64,000 nt of DNA from Psychromicrobium lacuslunae (GCF_000950575.1 NZ_CP011005.1:1426001-1490000); one strand, 5' to 3'; counted from the stretch's first letter, positions 1 to 10,084 are shown. Notes: generated by a model not told the origin, from the letters alone. A program made the numbers and translations.

Positions 1-642
1 GCTCAGCACAGCGCCAAGGTTTACGGTCAGGCCTCGGTCGGCGCTCCGCCGATGTCGGTACCGCACCTGGATACCCGGTATGTCGGTGGTCGGAAATCGC
101 TACTCTTCGGCCCTTATGCTGGCTTCTCAACTAACTTTCTCAAAGCAGGCTCGCTATGGGACCTGCCACTGTCAATCCGGCCGTCGAATATCTACCCGAT
201 GCTCGCCGCCGGTCTGCATAACCTTGGGCTGACCAAATACCTGGTTTCTGAAGTGCTGAAATCCCGCTCTTCGAAGGTCACCACCATGCAGGAGTACTTC
301 CCCGAAGCCAATGGCAATGATTGGGAACTAATTACTGCCGGGCAGCGTGTGCAAATCATGAAGAAGGATCGCAAGCAAGGCGGCATCCTGCAATTCGGCA
401 CCGAGGTGATCACCTCCTCTGATGGTTCCATCGGAGCGCTACTTGGCGCTTCTCCCGGAGCTTCCACTGCGGTGCCGATTATGTTGGAACTCTTGCAGCG
501 CTGCTTCCCGCGTGAATTCAAACTTCAGTGGCAAGACAAAATCAAGGAAATGATCCCCACCTTCGGCGTCAAGCTCAATGACAATCCGGATCTGGCGGCG
601 GAGACCATGGCCAAGACTGCGGCGACCTTGCAACTGAGCTAG
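1..642 (+). CDS. mqo: Malate:quinone oxidoreductase, C-terminal part (5' end outside window)
   Basis: The reading frame is open from base 1, so only the last 213 codons are seen. Mqo is a membrane-associated FAD enzyme that oxidises malate to oxaloacetate and passes electrons to quinone in the TCA cycle. The visible part carries motifs typical of the family's C-terminal half: [14 protein letters not shown] near the left edge, [15 protein letters not shown], and the glycine-rich stretch [19 protein letters not shown] that closes the FAD site. The normal C-terminal helices and the stop follow. The ATG at 52 is internal, not a start. Nothing is odd in the visible part. Confidence 0.93.
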   Translation, partial: AQHSAKVYGQASVGAPPMSVPHLDTRYVGGRKSLLFGPYAGFSTNFLKAGSLWDLPLSIRPSNIYPMLAAGLHNLGLTKYLVSEVLKSRSSKVTTMQEYFPEANGNDWELITAGQRVQIMKKDRKQGGILQFGTEVITSSDGSIGALLGASPGASTAVPIMLELLQRCFPREFKLQWQDKIKEMIPTFGVKLNDNPDLAAETMAKTAATLQLS

Positions 643-695
643 CGTTCCACCACCTGCTTGACTCCACCAGTTACCGCCTACCTCGGAGATGACCG

Positions 696-3600
696 ATGTT
701 TCGTCTGGCCACCCTGTCCCTGCGTAATCGTGCGCTGATCGCCTTGGTGACGGTCTTCGTCGCCGTCTTTGGTGTTATTTCGATGGGCTCGCTCAAGCAG
801 GAGCTGATCCCTTCCCTCGAATTGCCGCAGATCACCGTGGTCACCTCGATGCCGGGAGCATCAGCTGAGGTGATAGACGCCCAAGTCAGTCGGCCACTGG
901 AGACCGCGCTGAACGCAGTGGAGAACCTCAGTTCCTCCACCTCTACCTCGCGCAGCGGGGTATCGACAATTAATCTGAGCTTCCCCTACGGCACAAATCT
1001 CGACCGGGCACGGAACCAGATAGACCGCGCGATTGCTAATGCCCGCGCGCAACTACCCGACGATACTCAGCCCCAGGCCGTGGCCGGCAATATTAGTGAC
1101 TTCCCGATCCTCTACCTCGCGGTGGCCTCGGACAAGTCACTCTCCGAACTCAATTCAGATCTGCAGCGCATTGCGGTGCCCAAGATCTTGAAGGTCGATG
1201 GCGTTCGTGGTGCCGATGTGACCGGTGCCAATGGGCAGCACATCGAGATCCAGCCAGACCCTGCAAAACTTGCCGCTTCCGGTGTTGCCGTGAGCGCAAT
1301 CGCCGATGCGCTCAAGAACAACGGCGCACTGGTGCCGGCCGGTACCATCACCGACTCGGGCAAGTCCCTTTCGGTGCAAATCGGCAGTCCAGTAGATTCG
1401 CTCGATGCGGTCAAGGCTCTGCCTCTAGCCGGGGCCAAGGGGGGGCAGTCCGCGCCGACCATCGGATCGGTAGCGTCCGTTTCCTTGCAGGACGACCAAA
1501 CCACCTCGATCACCCGTACAAATGGCAAACCTACTCTGGCGCTCTCGGTAACCAAGACCCCGGATGCAGATACCGTCACGGTCTCACACGCCATCAACAA
1601 GTTGCTTCCCGAGCTCAAGGAAGAGCTCGGTTCGAATGCCACCTTCACCACGGTCCTTGATCAGGCCCCTTTCATTGAGAAATCAATTGAAGACCTCGGC
1701 ACCGAAGGCCTGCTCGGCCTGGGCTTCGCCGTGATCGTGATCTTGATCTTCTTGCTCTCGGTGCGTTCCACGCTGGTGACCGCGATTTCGATTCCGCTTT
1801 CACTTTTGGTCACCTTGATCGGGTTGTGGGCGACTCACTATTCGCTCAATATTCTGACCCTAGGTGCCTTGACAATCGCGATTGGCCGGGTGGTCGATGA
1901 CTCGATTGTGGTGATCGAAAACATCAAACGACACCTCAGCTATGGCGAGGATAAACTCACCGCGATCACCTCAGCGATCAAGGAAGTTGCTGGCGCGGTC
2001 ACCGCCTCCACCCTCACCACGGTCGCGGTCTTTGCGCCGATTGCCTTTGTCGGCGATATTGCTGGCGAGCTCTTCCGCCCCTTCGCGCTCACCGTCACCA
2101 TTGCCCTGATTGCTTCCTTGTTGGTATCACTCACGATCGTGCCGGTACTCGCCTATTGGTTCCTGCGCTCCCCCAAAGACGCCAAACAGCCCACCCCGGA
2201 GATGCTCGCGGCGGTCGAGGAGAAAGAACGCAAAGGCTGGTTGCAGCGCGGCTATCTGCCGATTCTGCACGGCACTCAGAAACACCCGGTCTGGACTTTG
2301 GCGGCAGGTCTGGTCATTCTGATCGGCACCCTAGCGATGACGCCACTGCTTCCGCAGAACCTGCTCGGCAATTCGGGGCAGAACTCGCTCTCAATCACCC
2401 AGACCATGCCGCTAGGCAGCAGCCTGGACACCACCTCTAAAGCCGCCCAAAAAGTCGAGGATGCGCTGCGCGGTGTCGAGGGTGTGCAGGATATTCAGGT
2501 GACCGTGGGCAATGCTAGCGGCGGCTTCTCCTCATTACTGTCCTCTGGCGCATCCAGTGCAAATTTCCAGGTGGTGACCGATGAAAAGGTTAACCAGGAC
2601 AAGCTGAAGGACAAGGTTCAAGAAGCCATCGATGGTGTCAAGGATGCCGGCACGATTAGGTTGAGCGCCAGCGGCGGCGGACTGGGCACCTCAAGCACAG
2701 TTGATGTGAACGTCAAAGCCAGTAGCAGTGACGATCTGCAAAAAGCTAATGACGCCGTGCTGTCAGCCTTACAGAACACTCCGAACAGCACCAACATCAC
2801 CAGCAATCTCTCGGCTTCCAATCCGGTGGTACAGATCAGTATTGACCGCGCTAAAGCTGTCGCGGCAGGCCTCAACGAGCAGCAGGTGGCCGGTATCCTG
2901 GCCGCGACGGTAAGCCCCATCCCGGGTGGTACTGTGCGGATCGACACCACTGATTACAAGGTTCAGATTGGTAAGGGCACGCAGTTCAGTTCAATTGAAG
3001 CGCTCGGGCAAGCTCCGTTGCCAACCGCTTCCGGCTCGGTTCCGCTCTCCACTATCGCCAGCGTCAAGCAGGTGAATATCCCCTCATCGATCACCTCTTC
3101 CAATGGACAGCGCAGCGCTAAAGTCTCCTTGACTCCGAGCGGGAACGATCTCGGTGCGCTCAGCACCGAGGTGCAAAAGAAGCTTGACAGCCTGAGTCTG
3201 CCGGCAGGTGCCACCGCAACCCTGGGCGGCGCCAGTACCCAGCAGCGAGAGTCATTCGGCCAACTCGGCCTGGCGCTGATTGCCGCCATCGCCATTGTCT
3301 ATGTCATTATGGTGGCCGCTTTCAAGTCACTGATTCAACCACTGTTGCTCCTGGTCTCTATTCCGTTCGCCGCCACCGGTGCGATTGGCTTACTCTTGAT
3401 CACCGGTATCCCGCTAGGTCTGCCCTCGCTGATTGGTATGTTGATGCTGGTCGGTATCGTGGTGACCAATGCGATCGTGCTGATTGATCTGATCAATCAG
3501 TCAAGGCGAGATACCCCGACCAAGGCTGGGCTCTCGGTTGCCGACGCTATTGAGTACGGCGCGCGTCACCGCTTGCGGCCGATTCTGATGACCGCGCTGG

Positions 3601-3893
3601 CGACAATTTTTGCGCTCACTCCGATGGCACTTGGCCTGACCGGCGGGGGTGGATTCATTTCACAACCACTCGCTATCGTGGTGATCGGCGGCTTGATCTC
3701 CTCGACCGTGCTGACCCTAATCCTGGTCCCCGTGCTGTATCGACTCGTGGAAGGTCGACGAGAACGCCGCAAGTTGCTGAAGGATTTGCAACAAGTACCT
3801 AAGGAGCAGGACCACGCAGTGGTTTCCGAAGCCTCACAAGATTGGACCACGGGCGCCATCCCGAAAGTTCGAGGACGGCGGGCAAGCAGCTAG
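696..3893 (+). CDS. RND-family efflux transporter (AcrB/SwrC-like)
   Basis: A 1065-aa RND exporter of the HAE1 type, the usual size of the family, driven by proton flow across the cytoplasmic membrane. One membrane helix lies at about residues 12-32, followed by a large extracytoplasmic loop, a helix bundle at about 335-490, a second loop and a second bundle at about 855-1035. The fourth helix carries RVVDDSIVVIENI with the paired Asp at about 401-402 that relays protons in AcrB. The closest known architecture in Gram-positives is SwrC/YerP of Bacillus (surfactin self-resistance). No membrane-fusion or outer-membrane partner is adjacent, as expected for a monoderm. Substrate unknown. Its stop overlaps the stop of the convergent gene through a shared CTAG. 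Confidence 0.9.
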   Translation: MFRLATLSLRNRALIALVTVFVAVFGVISMGSLKQELIPSLELPQITVVTSMPGASAEVIDAQVSRPLETALNAVENLSSSTSTSRSGVSTINLSFPYGTNLDRARNQIDRAIANARAQLPDDTQPQAVAGNISDFPILYLAVASDKSLSELNSDLQRIAVPKILKVDGVRGADVTGANGQHIEIQPDPAKLAASGVAVSAIADALKNNGALVPAGTITDSGKSLSVQIGSPVDSLDAVKALPLAGAKGGQSAPTIGSVASVSLQDDQTTSITRTNGKPTLALSVTKTPDADTVTVSHAINKLLPELKEELGSNATFTTVLDQAPFIEKSIEDLGTEGLLGLGFAVIVILIFLLSVRSTLVTAISIPLSLLVTLIGLWATHYSLNILTLGALTIAIGRVVDDSIVVIENIKRHLSYGEDKLTAITSAIKEVAGAVTASTLTTVAVFAPIAFVGDIAGELFRPFALTVTIALIASLLVSLTIVPVLAYWFLRSPKDAKQPTPEMLAAVEEKERKGWLQRGYLPILHGTQKHPVWTLAAGLVILIGTLAMTPLLPQNLLGNSGQNSLSITQTMPLGSSLDTTSKAAQKVEDALRGVEGVQDIQVTVGNASGGFSSLLSSGASSANFQVVTDEKVNQDKLKDKVQEAIDGVKDAGTIRLSASGGGLGTSSTVDVNVKASSSDDLQKANDAVLSALQNTPNSTNITSNLSASNPVVQISIDRAKAVAAGLNEQQVAGILAATVSPIPGGTVRIDTTDYKVQIGKGTQFSSIEALGQAPLPTASGSVPLSTIASVKQVNIPSSITSSNGQRSAKVSLTPSGNDLGALSTEVQKKLDSLSLPAGATATLGGASTQQRESFGQLGLALIAAIAIVYVIMVAAFKSLIQPLLLLVSIPFAATGAIGLLLITGIPLGLPSLIGMLMLVGIVVTNAIVLIDLINQSRRDTPTKAGLSVADAIEYGARHRLRPILMTALATIFALTPMALGLTGGGGFISQPLAIVVIGGLISSTVLTLILVPVLYRLVEGRRERRKLLKDLQQVPKEQDHAVVSEASQDWTTGAIPKVRGRRASS

Positions 3894-5491
3894 AACATCA
3901 CCCTGGCATCCCGGGCCGCGATCGAGTAGAGCAGCCCTTTATAGCTGTAAATTGCGGCGCTGGCGCCGGTGTTCACCACTACCGTCCAGCCATTATTGAG
4001 CAGTCTGGTTTTTACCTGGCTACCTGCCACTGATGTGATTGGACCGGAACCGTAGACACTTGAGCGTTGCAGGTCCTTGAGAGTGTTGAATGTCGAATCG
4101 TTGAGATTGACGCTCGCGGTGGTGACCGACTCGTACATTTGGCTACCCGTGGTCGGATATTGCTGTTGGCAACTGGGGGTGGCCTGGGTCAGGCTTCCCT
4201 CGATCAGGTTGCTTGTCGCTGACTTGGAAAGAAGTGCCCAGCCCAAATTGAGCCGCTGCTCGGCGGTGCGTCGATTCTTCGCTGCCGCAGCGATGTTTGC
4301 CGCGTTGTAGTCAGTGCTCTTGAGGCAAGGCGCCACCGGAACTTGCTTGCTTTGGTTGTAGCTAGTGCTTGGCACGTTCCGCAAGTCAACGTTGTAGTCA
4401 TGCATAATCACTCTGACTTGCATTCTGGAGAATTGCGCCGAAAAGCCTGCTTGTGCGGTGATCTCATTATCATTCAACCAGGCGCCATTGCCCCACTGGG
4501 TGGTAAATTCGCGTAGCACGCCGTCGATGACCGGCGCAGAACTTGCCACCTCAGGCTGCATTCGCAAAGCACCGAGGCTAACGGCACGTTCACTCTGCAC
4601 GCTGTAGATCTTCGCCCCGCTGGCATTAATTGCGGTGCCTTGCTGGCGTAACGAATTGAAAATATCGACCCCCAGATTTACCCACATTTGCACCGGTCGC
4701 CCCGCCGAGCTCTTTGTCTGCCTGCTAAGCACTCCCAAGGTTCGAACCATATCGTCGCCGTATTGGGCGCTATTCGTCCAAGGGCCATAACTGCCTACCT
4801 GTTCCAGATCGATGCCGTGTTGCGGGGACATATTGGCATCATCGAACATCACCCCGTCGAAACGCACCGCCGGTGCACCGGTGACGCCTGGCTGGGACGG
4901 ATTGTTGAGAATGGCGGTGATCCTGGCTTGGCAGGCACTGAGGAAGGCCGTCGAAGCGATATTAGAAACCAGCAGTTGACCACCAAAGTCAGGGTATCTG
5001 ACGTAGTTTTTACCGGCTACGGTGACTATTGCCCCGACATCTTTGAGCTTTTGAGAATTTGACTCAATAAAATACTTATTCTCCGGATCGGTTGAATATT
5101 TTGGCGTACTGACACAGGTAGTTTGAAAATCACTCCAGGCGCCTAGATTTTCGTCTTTAGGACGCGCCACAGCAATATTCAGATACGCCAAAAATTTGGT
5201 ATTAGGATTGGCCGCCTTCATATCAGCTAGGTTGCAATCCCCGGTCAGCGCCACCTTGACCGCGAAGGGCTCAATAATGGCTTCCTTGAGCTTGCCTTGC
5301 AGAGCGCCACCTGGGCAGAGCATCTGCTCCTGACGGGCTCCCTGCAGGTAGCCGACGCCTTGTGGAAGAGTGGTGGCCGAGGCCTGGCTGATGACGATCG
5401 GCAGGTTCGAAGCCAACAGCAGCAGCGCGGTGAGGCCGATCAGGATACTGGGCTTAAAATCACGGATAAAAAGCTTAATTCCCGCAAACAT
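3890..5491 (-). CDS. Membrane-anchored/secreted glycoside-hydrolase-like protein (GHL15-like TIM barrel)
   Basis: 533 aa from the ATG at 5491, chosen because GGAGG lies 7 bases upstream; a longer TTG start at 5524 lacks such a site. The N-terminus has basic residues and a hydrophobic segment (about residues 17-37), so it is a signal peptide or membrane anchor. The rest resembles the hypothetical glycosyl hydrolase family 15 barrels: the strand motif FDGVMFDDANMS holds two adjacent acidic residues where such barrels keep catalytic acids. Several Cys residues suggest disulfides outside the cell. A role in exopolysaccharide or wall-glycan processing is inference only; the substrate is unknown. 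No partner glycan genes are nearby. Confidence 0.6.
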   Translation of the reverse strand: MFAGIKLFIRDFKPSILIGLTALLLLASNLPIVISQASATTLPQGVGYLQGARQEQMLCPGGALQGKLKEAIIEPFAVKVALTGDCNLADMKAANPNTKFLAYLNIAVARPKDENLGAWSDFQTTCVSTPKYSTDPENKYFIESNSQKLKDVGAIVTVAGKNYVRYPDFGGQLLVSNIASTAFLSACQARITAILNNPSQPGVTGAPAVRFDGVMFDDANMSPQHGIDLEQVGSYGPWTNSAQYGDDMVRTLGVLSRQTKSSAGRPVQMWVNLGVDIFNSLRQQGTAINASGAKIYSVQSERAVSLGALRMQPEVASSAPVIDGVLREFTTQWGNGAWLNDNEITAQAGFSAQFSRMQVRVIMHDYNVDLRNVPSTSYNQSKQVPVAPCLKSTDYNAANIAAAAKNRRTAEQRLNLGWALLSKSATSNLIEGSLTQATPSCQQQYPTTGSQMYESVTTASVNLNDSTFNTLKDLQRSSVYGSGPITSVAGSQVKTRLLNNGWTVVVNTGASAAIYSYKGLLYSIAARDARVMF

Positions 5492-5577
5492 GGCACGACC
5501 TCCAAGGGTAAGCCCTCCCCCCAAGGCGATTTTATTCTCTTAGGATGCCAATCATACGCAGCAGAAAGCGGTCCGCA

Positions 5578-7047
5578 CTAGACTTTTTCATGAAGTTGAA
5601 TCGTGCCGCTAAACGCCAATTTTGGCACAAAAAATAGTACAATTGCGGATAGAATTCCGGTCACGCCGCACACGGCCCAGACCAGCAGATAACCGCTCAA
5701 CGATCCTGCGGTCTGGCTTTGACCTTCAACAGCCTGCAAGGCTTGGCTAGCTAGCGCAATGCCGAAAACGCAGGAGGCGAAGGAGCCACCGAGGGTTTTG
5801 GTGGCATTGGTTAGCCCGGTAGCCATCCCGGTTTGAGTCAAGGGGGCAGCCGCAGCTGCTGCCGAGGGCAACGCCGCAACCAGCGCACCGGAACCCAAGC
5901 CGGCGATCAACATATTCAACATCAGCTGCCATAGCGTGGCATGCAAGGGTAGGAAAAGCAGATAGCCAAGACCTACTAATAGCGCCGCTCCGATCAGGGT
6001 GATCCGCGGCGTGCTCCGACGCACGGCCAAAGGAAAGATCAAAGCTCCGACCAAGAGTGAGAGCACATAGACCCCGATAAGTATCGAGACCAGTCCTGAA
6101 CCCAGGCCAAGACCGTAGCCCACCTCCTCCGGCTTGGTTCTGGCAAACGTTGATAACGGAGCTTGAGCGCCCAGTACCGAAACGCCAAAGAGGAAGGCGG
6201 TTAGCTGCACCGGCCACATGCTGGGCTGACGGAGCAGCCTAATATCGACCAGCGGGTCATCCTGGTGCAGTTCATAACGAGTGAAAACATACAACACAAC
6301 CATTCCCAGCAGGATCGCCAGCCACGCCCACCAGGTGCCAGGGCCATTGATTCGCATAAAGGTAAGACCAGCGGTGATCAGCAGGAGCGCGAAGCTAATC
6401 AGCAGTAAACCATTACCATCGAGCCGACCGCCAGCCCGCGTCGGCGATTCCGGAACGCCTCGCCAAATCACCACGAAGCATAGGCTTACACAGATCGCCG
6501 GAATCATCAGTGTCAGCCACAACTTGCCGGCCAACACCTCGCCCAGCATGCCACTGCTGAGCGCACCGAGGATAACGCCTAGCTCAAGCCCGGCAACCAG
6601 AATTCCGGCGGCCCGACGGGTCAATCCAGCTGGGTCCTCACTACGCTGACTGCGCGAATAGATCAGCGCGATCTCCAAGGGCAGCCAGACCACATAGAAC
6701 CCTTGGAAGGCCCAAGCAATCAAAAAGGTCCAGAAATCCGGTGCGAGCGCAACACCCCAGGAAGCCAGCGCGGTCAGCGCAGTGGAAATGAGCAGGATTC
6801 GGCGGTGCCCAATCATATCGCCAAGCTTTGCTAGCGCTGGAACAACTAGCGCGCTGACCAGTAATTGTGCTGCTTCAAACCAGTTCACGTCGGCATCATG
6901 GATGCCCAGGTGCCGGGCAATATCGGTGAGCAGGGGCGTGTAGTACCCCTGCAAGATGCCCGAAGTCATCTCGACCAAAAACAAAAAACCGACGATCGCG
7001 CCCGCTCCCCCGAGCAAGCCCGTTTTCCCTGCCAACCGCATCTTCAT
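5578..7047 (-). CDS. MFS transporter (DHA2-like)
   Basis: 489-aa membrane protein with about 14 hydrophobic segments, the size and helix count of the DHA2 drug/metabolite:H+ antiporters. The loop after TM2 has the MFS signature region (KLGDMIGHRRILLIS). The ATG at 7047 is preceded by GAGGGG. It diverges from a luciferase-like oxidoreductase and a MarR regulator across a 124-base spacer, an arrangement common for regulated export of small toxic or aromatic compounds. Substrate not identifiable from sequence. Confidence 0.85.
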   Translation of the reverse strand: MKMRLAGKTGLLGGAGAIVGFLFLVEMTSGILQGYYTPLLTDIARHLGIHDADVNWFEAAQLLVSALVVPALAKLGDMIGHRRILLISTALTALASWGVALAPDFWTFLIAWAFQGFYVVWLPLEIALIYSRSQRSEDPAGLTRRAAGILVAGLELGVILGALSSGMLGEVLAGKLWLTLMIPAICVSLCFVVIWRGVPESPTRAGGRLDGNGLLLISFALLLITAGLTFMRINGPGTWWAWLAILLGMVVLYVFTRYELHQDDPLVDIRLLRQPSMWPVQLTAFLFGVSVLGAQAPLSTFARTKPEEVGYGLGLGSGLVSILIGVYVLSLLVGALIFPLAVRRSTPRITLIGAALLVGLGYLLFLPLHATLWQLMLNMLIAGLGSGALVAALPSAAAAAAPLTQTGMATGLTNATKTLGGSFASCVFGIALASQALQAVEGQSQTAGSLSGYLLVWAVCGVTGILSAIVLFFVPKLAFSGTIQLHEKV

Positions 7048-7171
7048 TGCGATCCCCTCATCGTTTCCAACGCCAGCTTGGGCCGCGGGAATACAACCGC
7101 TGCGAGTCCGGTTCTCATGGATAATAGATGCAAACGTATTTATTTTTAGCTATCGGAAAGAGGACCGAATC

Positions 7172-8263
7172 GTGCAAATCGGCATCTTCACTGTGGGAGA
7201 CGTTACAACAGACCCCACGGATAACACCACCCCCAGCGAGTTCGAACGCATCAAGGCGATGACCACCATTGCTAAGCACGCCGAAGAAGTAGGGCTGGAT
7301 GTCTTTGCCACTGGGGAACATCACAACCACCCGTTCGTGCCTAGCTCACCCACCACGATGCTCGGCTATATCGCCGCGCAAACTGAACGCATCATCCTTT
7401 CCACCACAACAACATTGATCACCACTAACGACCCGGTGAAAATCGCCGAAGACTTTGCCATGCTGCAGCATCTGGCTGACGGCCGGGTTGATTTGGTGCT
7501 AGGTCGCGGCAACACTGCCCCGGTCTATCCGTGGTTCGGCAAGAGTATGCAGGACAGCGTCGAACTAACCGTGGAAAACTACGCGCTGCTGCGCAAGCTC
7601 TGGGACGAGGAGGTAGTGAATTGGCAGGGCAAATTCCGCACCCCGCTGAACGGCTTCACCTCCACCCCTCGACCGCTCGACGGCGTCGCCCCCTTTGTCT
7701 GGCACGGCTCCATCCGCACTCCTCAGGTCGCGGAGATCGCCGCCTATCACGGCGATGGGTTCTTCGCGAACAACATCTTCTGGCCCAAAGAGCATTACCA
7801 ACAGCTGATCGGTCTCTACCGTGAGCGTTACGAACACTATGGACACGGCGCCGCTGATCAGGCAATTGTCGGACTGGGCGGACAGTTCTTCATCCGCAAG
7901 AACTCGCAGGATGCAATCAAGGAGTTCCGGCCCTACTTCGATAATGCCCCGGTCTACGGCCATGGCCCCTCGATGGAGGATTTCACCTCGCAGACACCGC
8001 TCACGGTCGGCAGCCCGCAGGAGATGATTGAGAAGACCTTGACCTTCCGGGAATTCTTCGGCGATTATCAGCGGCAGTTGTTCCTGGTGGACCATGCCGG
8101 CCTGCCGCTCAAAACAGTGCTCGAGCAGCTGGATCTGTTCGGCTCTGAGGTGCTTCCCACCTTGCGCAAGGAATTTGCCGCTAAGAAACCGGCTCACGTC
8201 CCCGATGGGCCAACCTTCGCCGCACGCAAAGCTGCGGCCCAGAAAGTTACAGTGGAGTCATGA
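7172..8263 (+). CDS. Luciferase-like FMN-dependent oxidoreductase (CE1758-type)
   Basis: 363 aa from the GTG at 7172. This start is chosen because AAAGAGGA lies just upstream and the conserved family N-terminus (QIGIFTVGDVTTDPT) begins here; the open frame back to 6956 runs into the divergent MFS gene. Bacterial luciferase-type TIM barrel with the motif TGEHHNHPF and the flavin/phosphate region LVLGRGNTAP. Members use reduced flavin to oxidise small organic substrates; this subfamily has no firmly known substrate. It overlaps the MarR gene by ATGA, so the two are co-translated. Confidence 0.8.
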   Translation: MQIGIFTVGDVTTDPTDNTTPSEFERIKAMTTIAKHAEEVGLDVFATGEHHNHPFVPSSPTTMLGYIAAQTERIILSTTTTLITTNDPVKIAEDFAMLQHLADGRVDLVLGRGNTAPVYPWFGKSMQDSVELTVENYALLRKLWDEEVVNWQGKFRTPLNGFTSTPRPLDGVAPFVWHGSIRTPQVAEIAAYHGDGFFANNIFWPKEHYQQLIGLYRERYEHYGHGAADQAIVGLGGQFFIRKNSQDAIKEFRPYFDNAPVYGHGPSMEDFTSQTPLTVGSPQEMIEKTLTFREFFGDYQRQLFLVDHAGLPLKTVLEQLDLFGSEVLPTLRKEFAAKKPAHVPDGPTFAARKAAAQKVTVES

Positions 8264-8706
8264 ACGACGTGAAATTGAGTGTGCAGAGCTGGGAGTCCTT
8301 CTTCCGAGCCCAGGTTACGGTGCTGCGGCAATTGCAGACCGACCCAGTGTTCAAGAAGCTCAGCGTGCGTGAATACGATGTGCTCTACACACTCTCCAAT
8401 TGCCCCACCGGCTGGGTCAGGCTCAATGAGCTGAATAAACACAGCCTGCTGACTCAGCCGAGTATCTCCCGGCTGGTGGAGCGTTTGGAAGCCCGCGGCC
8501 TGATTCAGCGCAGAGTGGCTGAGGATGATCGGCGTGGTGTAGAAGTTGGGCTCACCAAACAGGGCCTCGAGTTACAGAAGACAGTGGGACGTGAGCACGC
8601 CCGCGATATCCACTGCCTGTTCAGCTCCAGTTTGACCGAAGCCGAAATGCGTGAGCTGATCCGGCTCAGCAATAAGCTCAAAGCCACCGCCAAACAGCGG
8701 AAGTAA
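8260..8706 (+). CDS. MarR-family transcriptional regulator
   Basis: 148 aa, normal MarR length. The winged helix-turn-helix lies in the middle (LNELNKHSLLTQPSISRLVE followed by the wing region with DDRRG). The start overlaps the stop of the luciferase-like gene (ATGA). It probably represses its own operon and the divergent MFS gene at 5578-7047 and is released by a small ligand, as is usual for the family. No clear palindrome was found in the 124-base divergent spacer, so the operator is unplaced. Confidence 0.88.
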   Translation: MNDVKLSVQSWESFFRAQVTVLRQLQTDPVFKKLSVREYDVLYTLSNCPTGWVRLNELNKHSLLTQPSISRLVERLEARGLIQRRVAEDDRRGVEVGLTKQGLELQKTVGREHARDIHCLFSSSLTEAEMRELIRLSNKLKATAKQRK

Positions 8707-8709
8707 TCA

Positions 8710-9237
8710 GTGGAACCGGCCGTCCTGCAAGATCGTGAGCTAGTGCTCTCGGCGCTCAGCTTGCAGGATGCGGCCGCCCATCTAGCGGGCGAGGATGCTG
8801 AGTTGGTGCGCTGGCTCAATGGTGGGGTGGGTACCTCGGTCACCGTTGAGGCATTCATCCGAAGAAGTCTCCAGCACTGGGAACGGGGCGGCCCAATACT
8901 AGCTTTCGGTATTCGTGAGGACTCCGTATTAGCTGGCACCCTGGAGATTCAGTTCGAGCAAGCTGGGCTGCCTGAGCACGCGGTAAACATCAGTTATGGG
9001 CTCTACCCCGGATTCCGGGGCCGGGGACTAGCTAGTAGGGCCGTGTGCCTCGCCTGCGCTTACGCCGGCCGACTCGGTGCGACAACGGCGATCATTAAGG
9101 TTGAACCGGAAAATCTTGCCTCCCTCGCGGTTGCGGTCCGATCGGGATTCGCGGAATTTGATCGGCTGACTGAGGACGGCGGAACTGAGCTCGTGCTGTT
9201 TCAAAAAATTCTTGGATCGGCTGAGCCTAAGCAATGA
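8710..9237 (+). CDS. GNAT-family N-acetyltransferase (RimJ/RimL-like)
   Basis: 175 aa from the GTG at 8710, three bases after the marR stop, so probably the third gene of the same operon. The acetyl-CoA binding motif A is visible as SYGLYPGFRGRGLASRAV (R/Q-x-x-G-x-G/A type), followed by the usual strand-helix end (IIKVEPENLASLAVAVRSGF). Substrate unknown: it could acetylate an amine-bearing small molecule or a protein N-terminus. Confidence 0.78.
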   Translation: MEPAVLQDRELVLSALSLQDAAAHLAGEDAELVRWLNGGVGTSVTVEAFIRRSLQHWERGGPILAFGIREDSVLAGTLEIQFEQAGLPEHAVNISYGLYPGFRGRGLASRAVCLACAYAGRLGATTAIIKVEPENLASLAVAVRSGFAEFDRLTEDGGTELVLFQKILGSAEPKQ

Positions 9238-9256
9238 AAGTTAAGCAAGCAAAGCC

Positions 9257-10060
9257 CTAACGCAGGCTAACTAAGGCGGTGGCATCCTCCGGCGGCAGTT
9301 CCCCCTCGATCACCGCGCCTACCTTAATTTCCTTGAGCGTGAGCGAACCACCGACCGTAGAGAGAAACGCGGTGTCAGCGGCATCCCGGCCGGTCGAGAT
9401 CCGCAGCATGGATTCACGTGGCGCTAAGCCGGTGGCATCGACAACCAGCCACTGTCCGTCCACCCAAGCTTCGGCCACCGCATGGAAGTCCATCGGGGTG
9501 AGCCCGGGCGCGTAGACAGCGGCAAGCCGGGCCGGCACGTCCTTGGCCCGGAGCAGGGAAACCGCAAGGTGAGCGAAGTCCCGGCAGACCCCGCGTCGTG
9601 CAAGTAGCGCCTGTACGGCACTATCGGTGGGGCTCGATGATCCGCTGACATAACGCAGTTCTCTCGCCACCCAAAGCCGCACCGCGTCGACCAAGGCGAG
9701 CCCTCGCAAGCCGGGAAACTCGGCGTAAGAGGTGGGCAGCAAGCGGTCTGATTCGCAATAACGGCTTGGTCGAACATAGCGAATCAAGTCGGTTTCGCTG
9801 GTTTCTTCGGCTGCGGCGACGCCCTCCACCACAGCCCGGTAGCTGACCAGGACCTCAGTGGGCTCGGTAACCTCAGCGGCAAATAATCGACCACCGTGCT
9901 GATCTGGTAGTTCCCGATAGCTCAGCTGAGAACCTGCGCCCTCGATGCTGATTTCTTCCTGCACCGAGCGATAGCCGCGATCAGCTACCGCAATCGCTAA
10001 GACAAAAGAGGTTTGTGGTTGCGTACTGAAGAGCAAATGGGAAGTGACGGTTCTGCGCAC
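9257..10060 (-). CDS. Transglutaminase-like domain protein
   Basis: 267 aa from a GTG start. The N-terminal half is a beta-rich region like that before many bacterial transglutaminase-like domains; the core follows with the catalytic Cys in RRGVCRDFAH, the His in MDFHAVAEAWVDGQW and the Asp in VVDATG, so the Cys-His-Asp triad is complete. Such proteins act as proteases or amidases more often than as cross-linking enzymes. It lies 24 bases downstream of the M20 peptidase, so the two are likely co-transcribed. No signal peptide, so cytoplasmic. Confidence 0.8.
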   Translation of the reverse strand: MRRTVTSHLLFSTQPQTSFVLAIAVADRGYRSVQEEISIEGAGSQLSYRELPDQHGGRLFAAEVTEPTEVLVSYRAVVEGVAAAEETSETDLIRYVRPSRYCESDRLLPTSYAEFPGLRGLALVDAVRLWVARELRYVSGSSSPTDSAVQALLARRGVCRDFAHLAVSLLRAKDVPARLAAVYAPGLTPMDFHAVAEAWVDGQWLVVDATGLAPRESMLRISTGRDAADTAFLSTVGGSLTLKEIKVGAVIEGELPPEDATALVSLR

Positions 10061-10084
10061 CGCCTCAGTCTATGTGAGTTTCCA

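Noticed and set aside
6956-7171. N-terminal extension of the luciferase-like gene
   Set aside because: It overlaps the start of the divergent MFS gene, shows no family similarity, and a GTG with a good ribosome site follows at 7172.
7565-8197. 210-aa open frame antisense to the luciferase-like gene
   Set aside because: No domain, no ribosome site; explained by codon bias of the sense gene.
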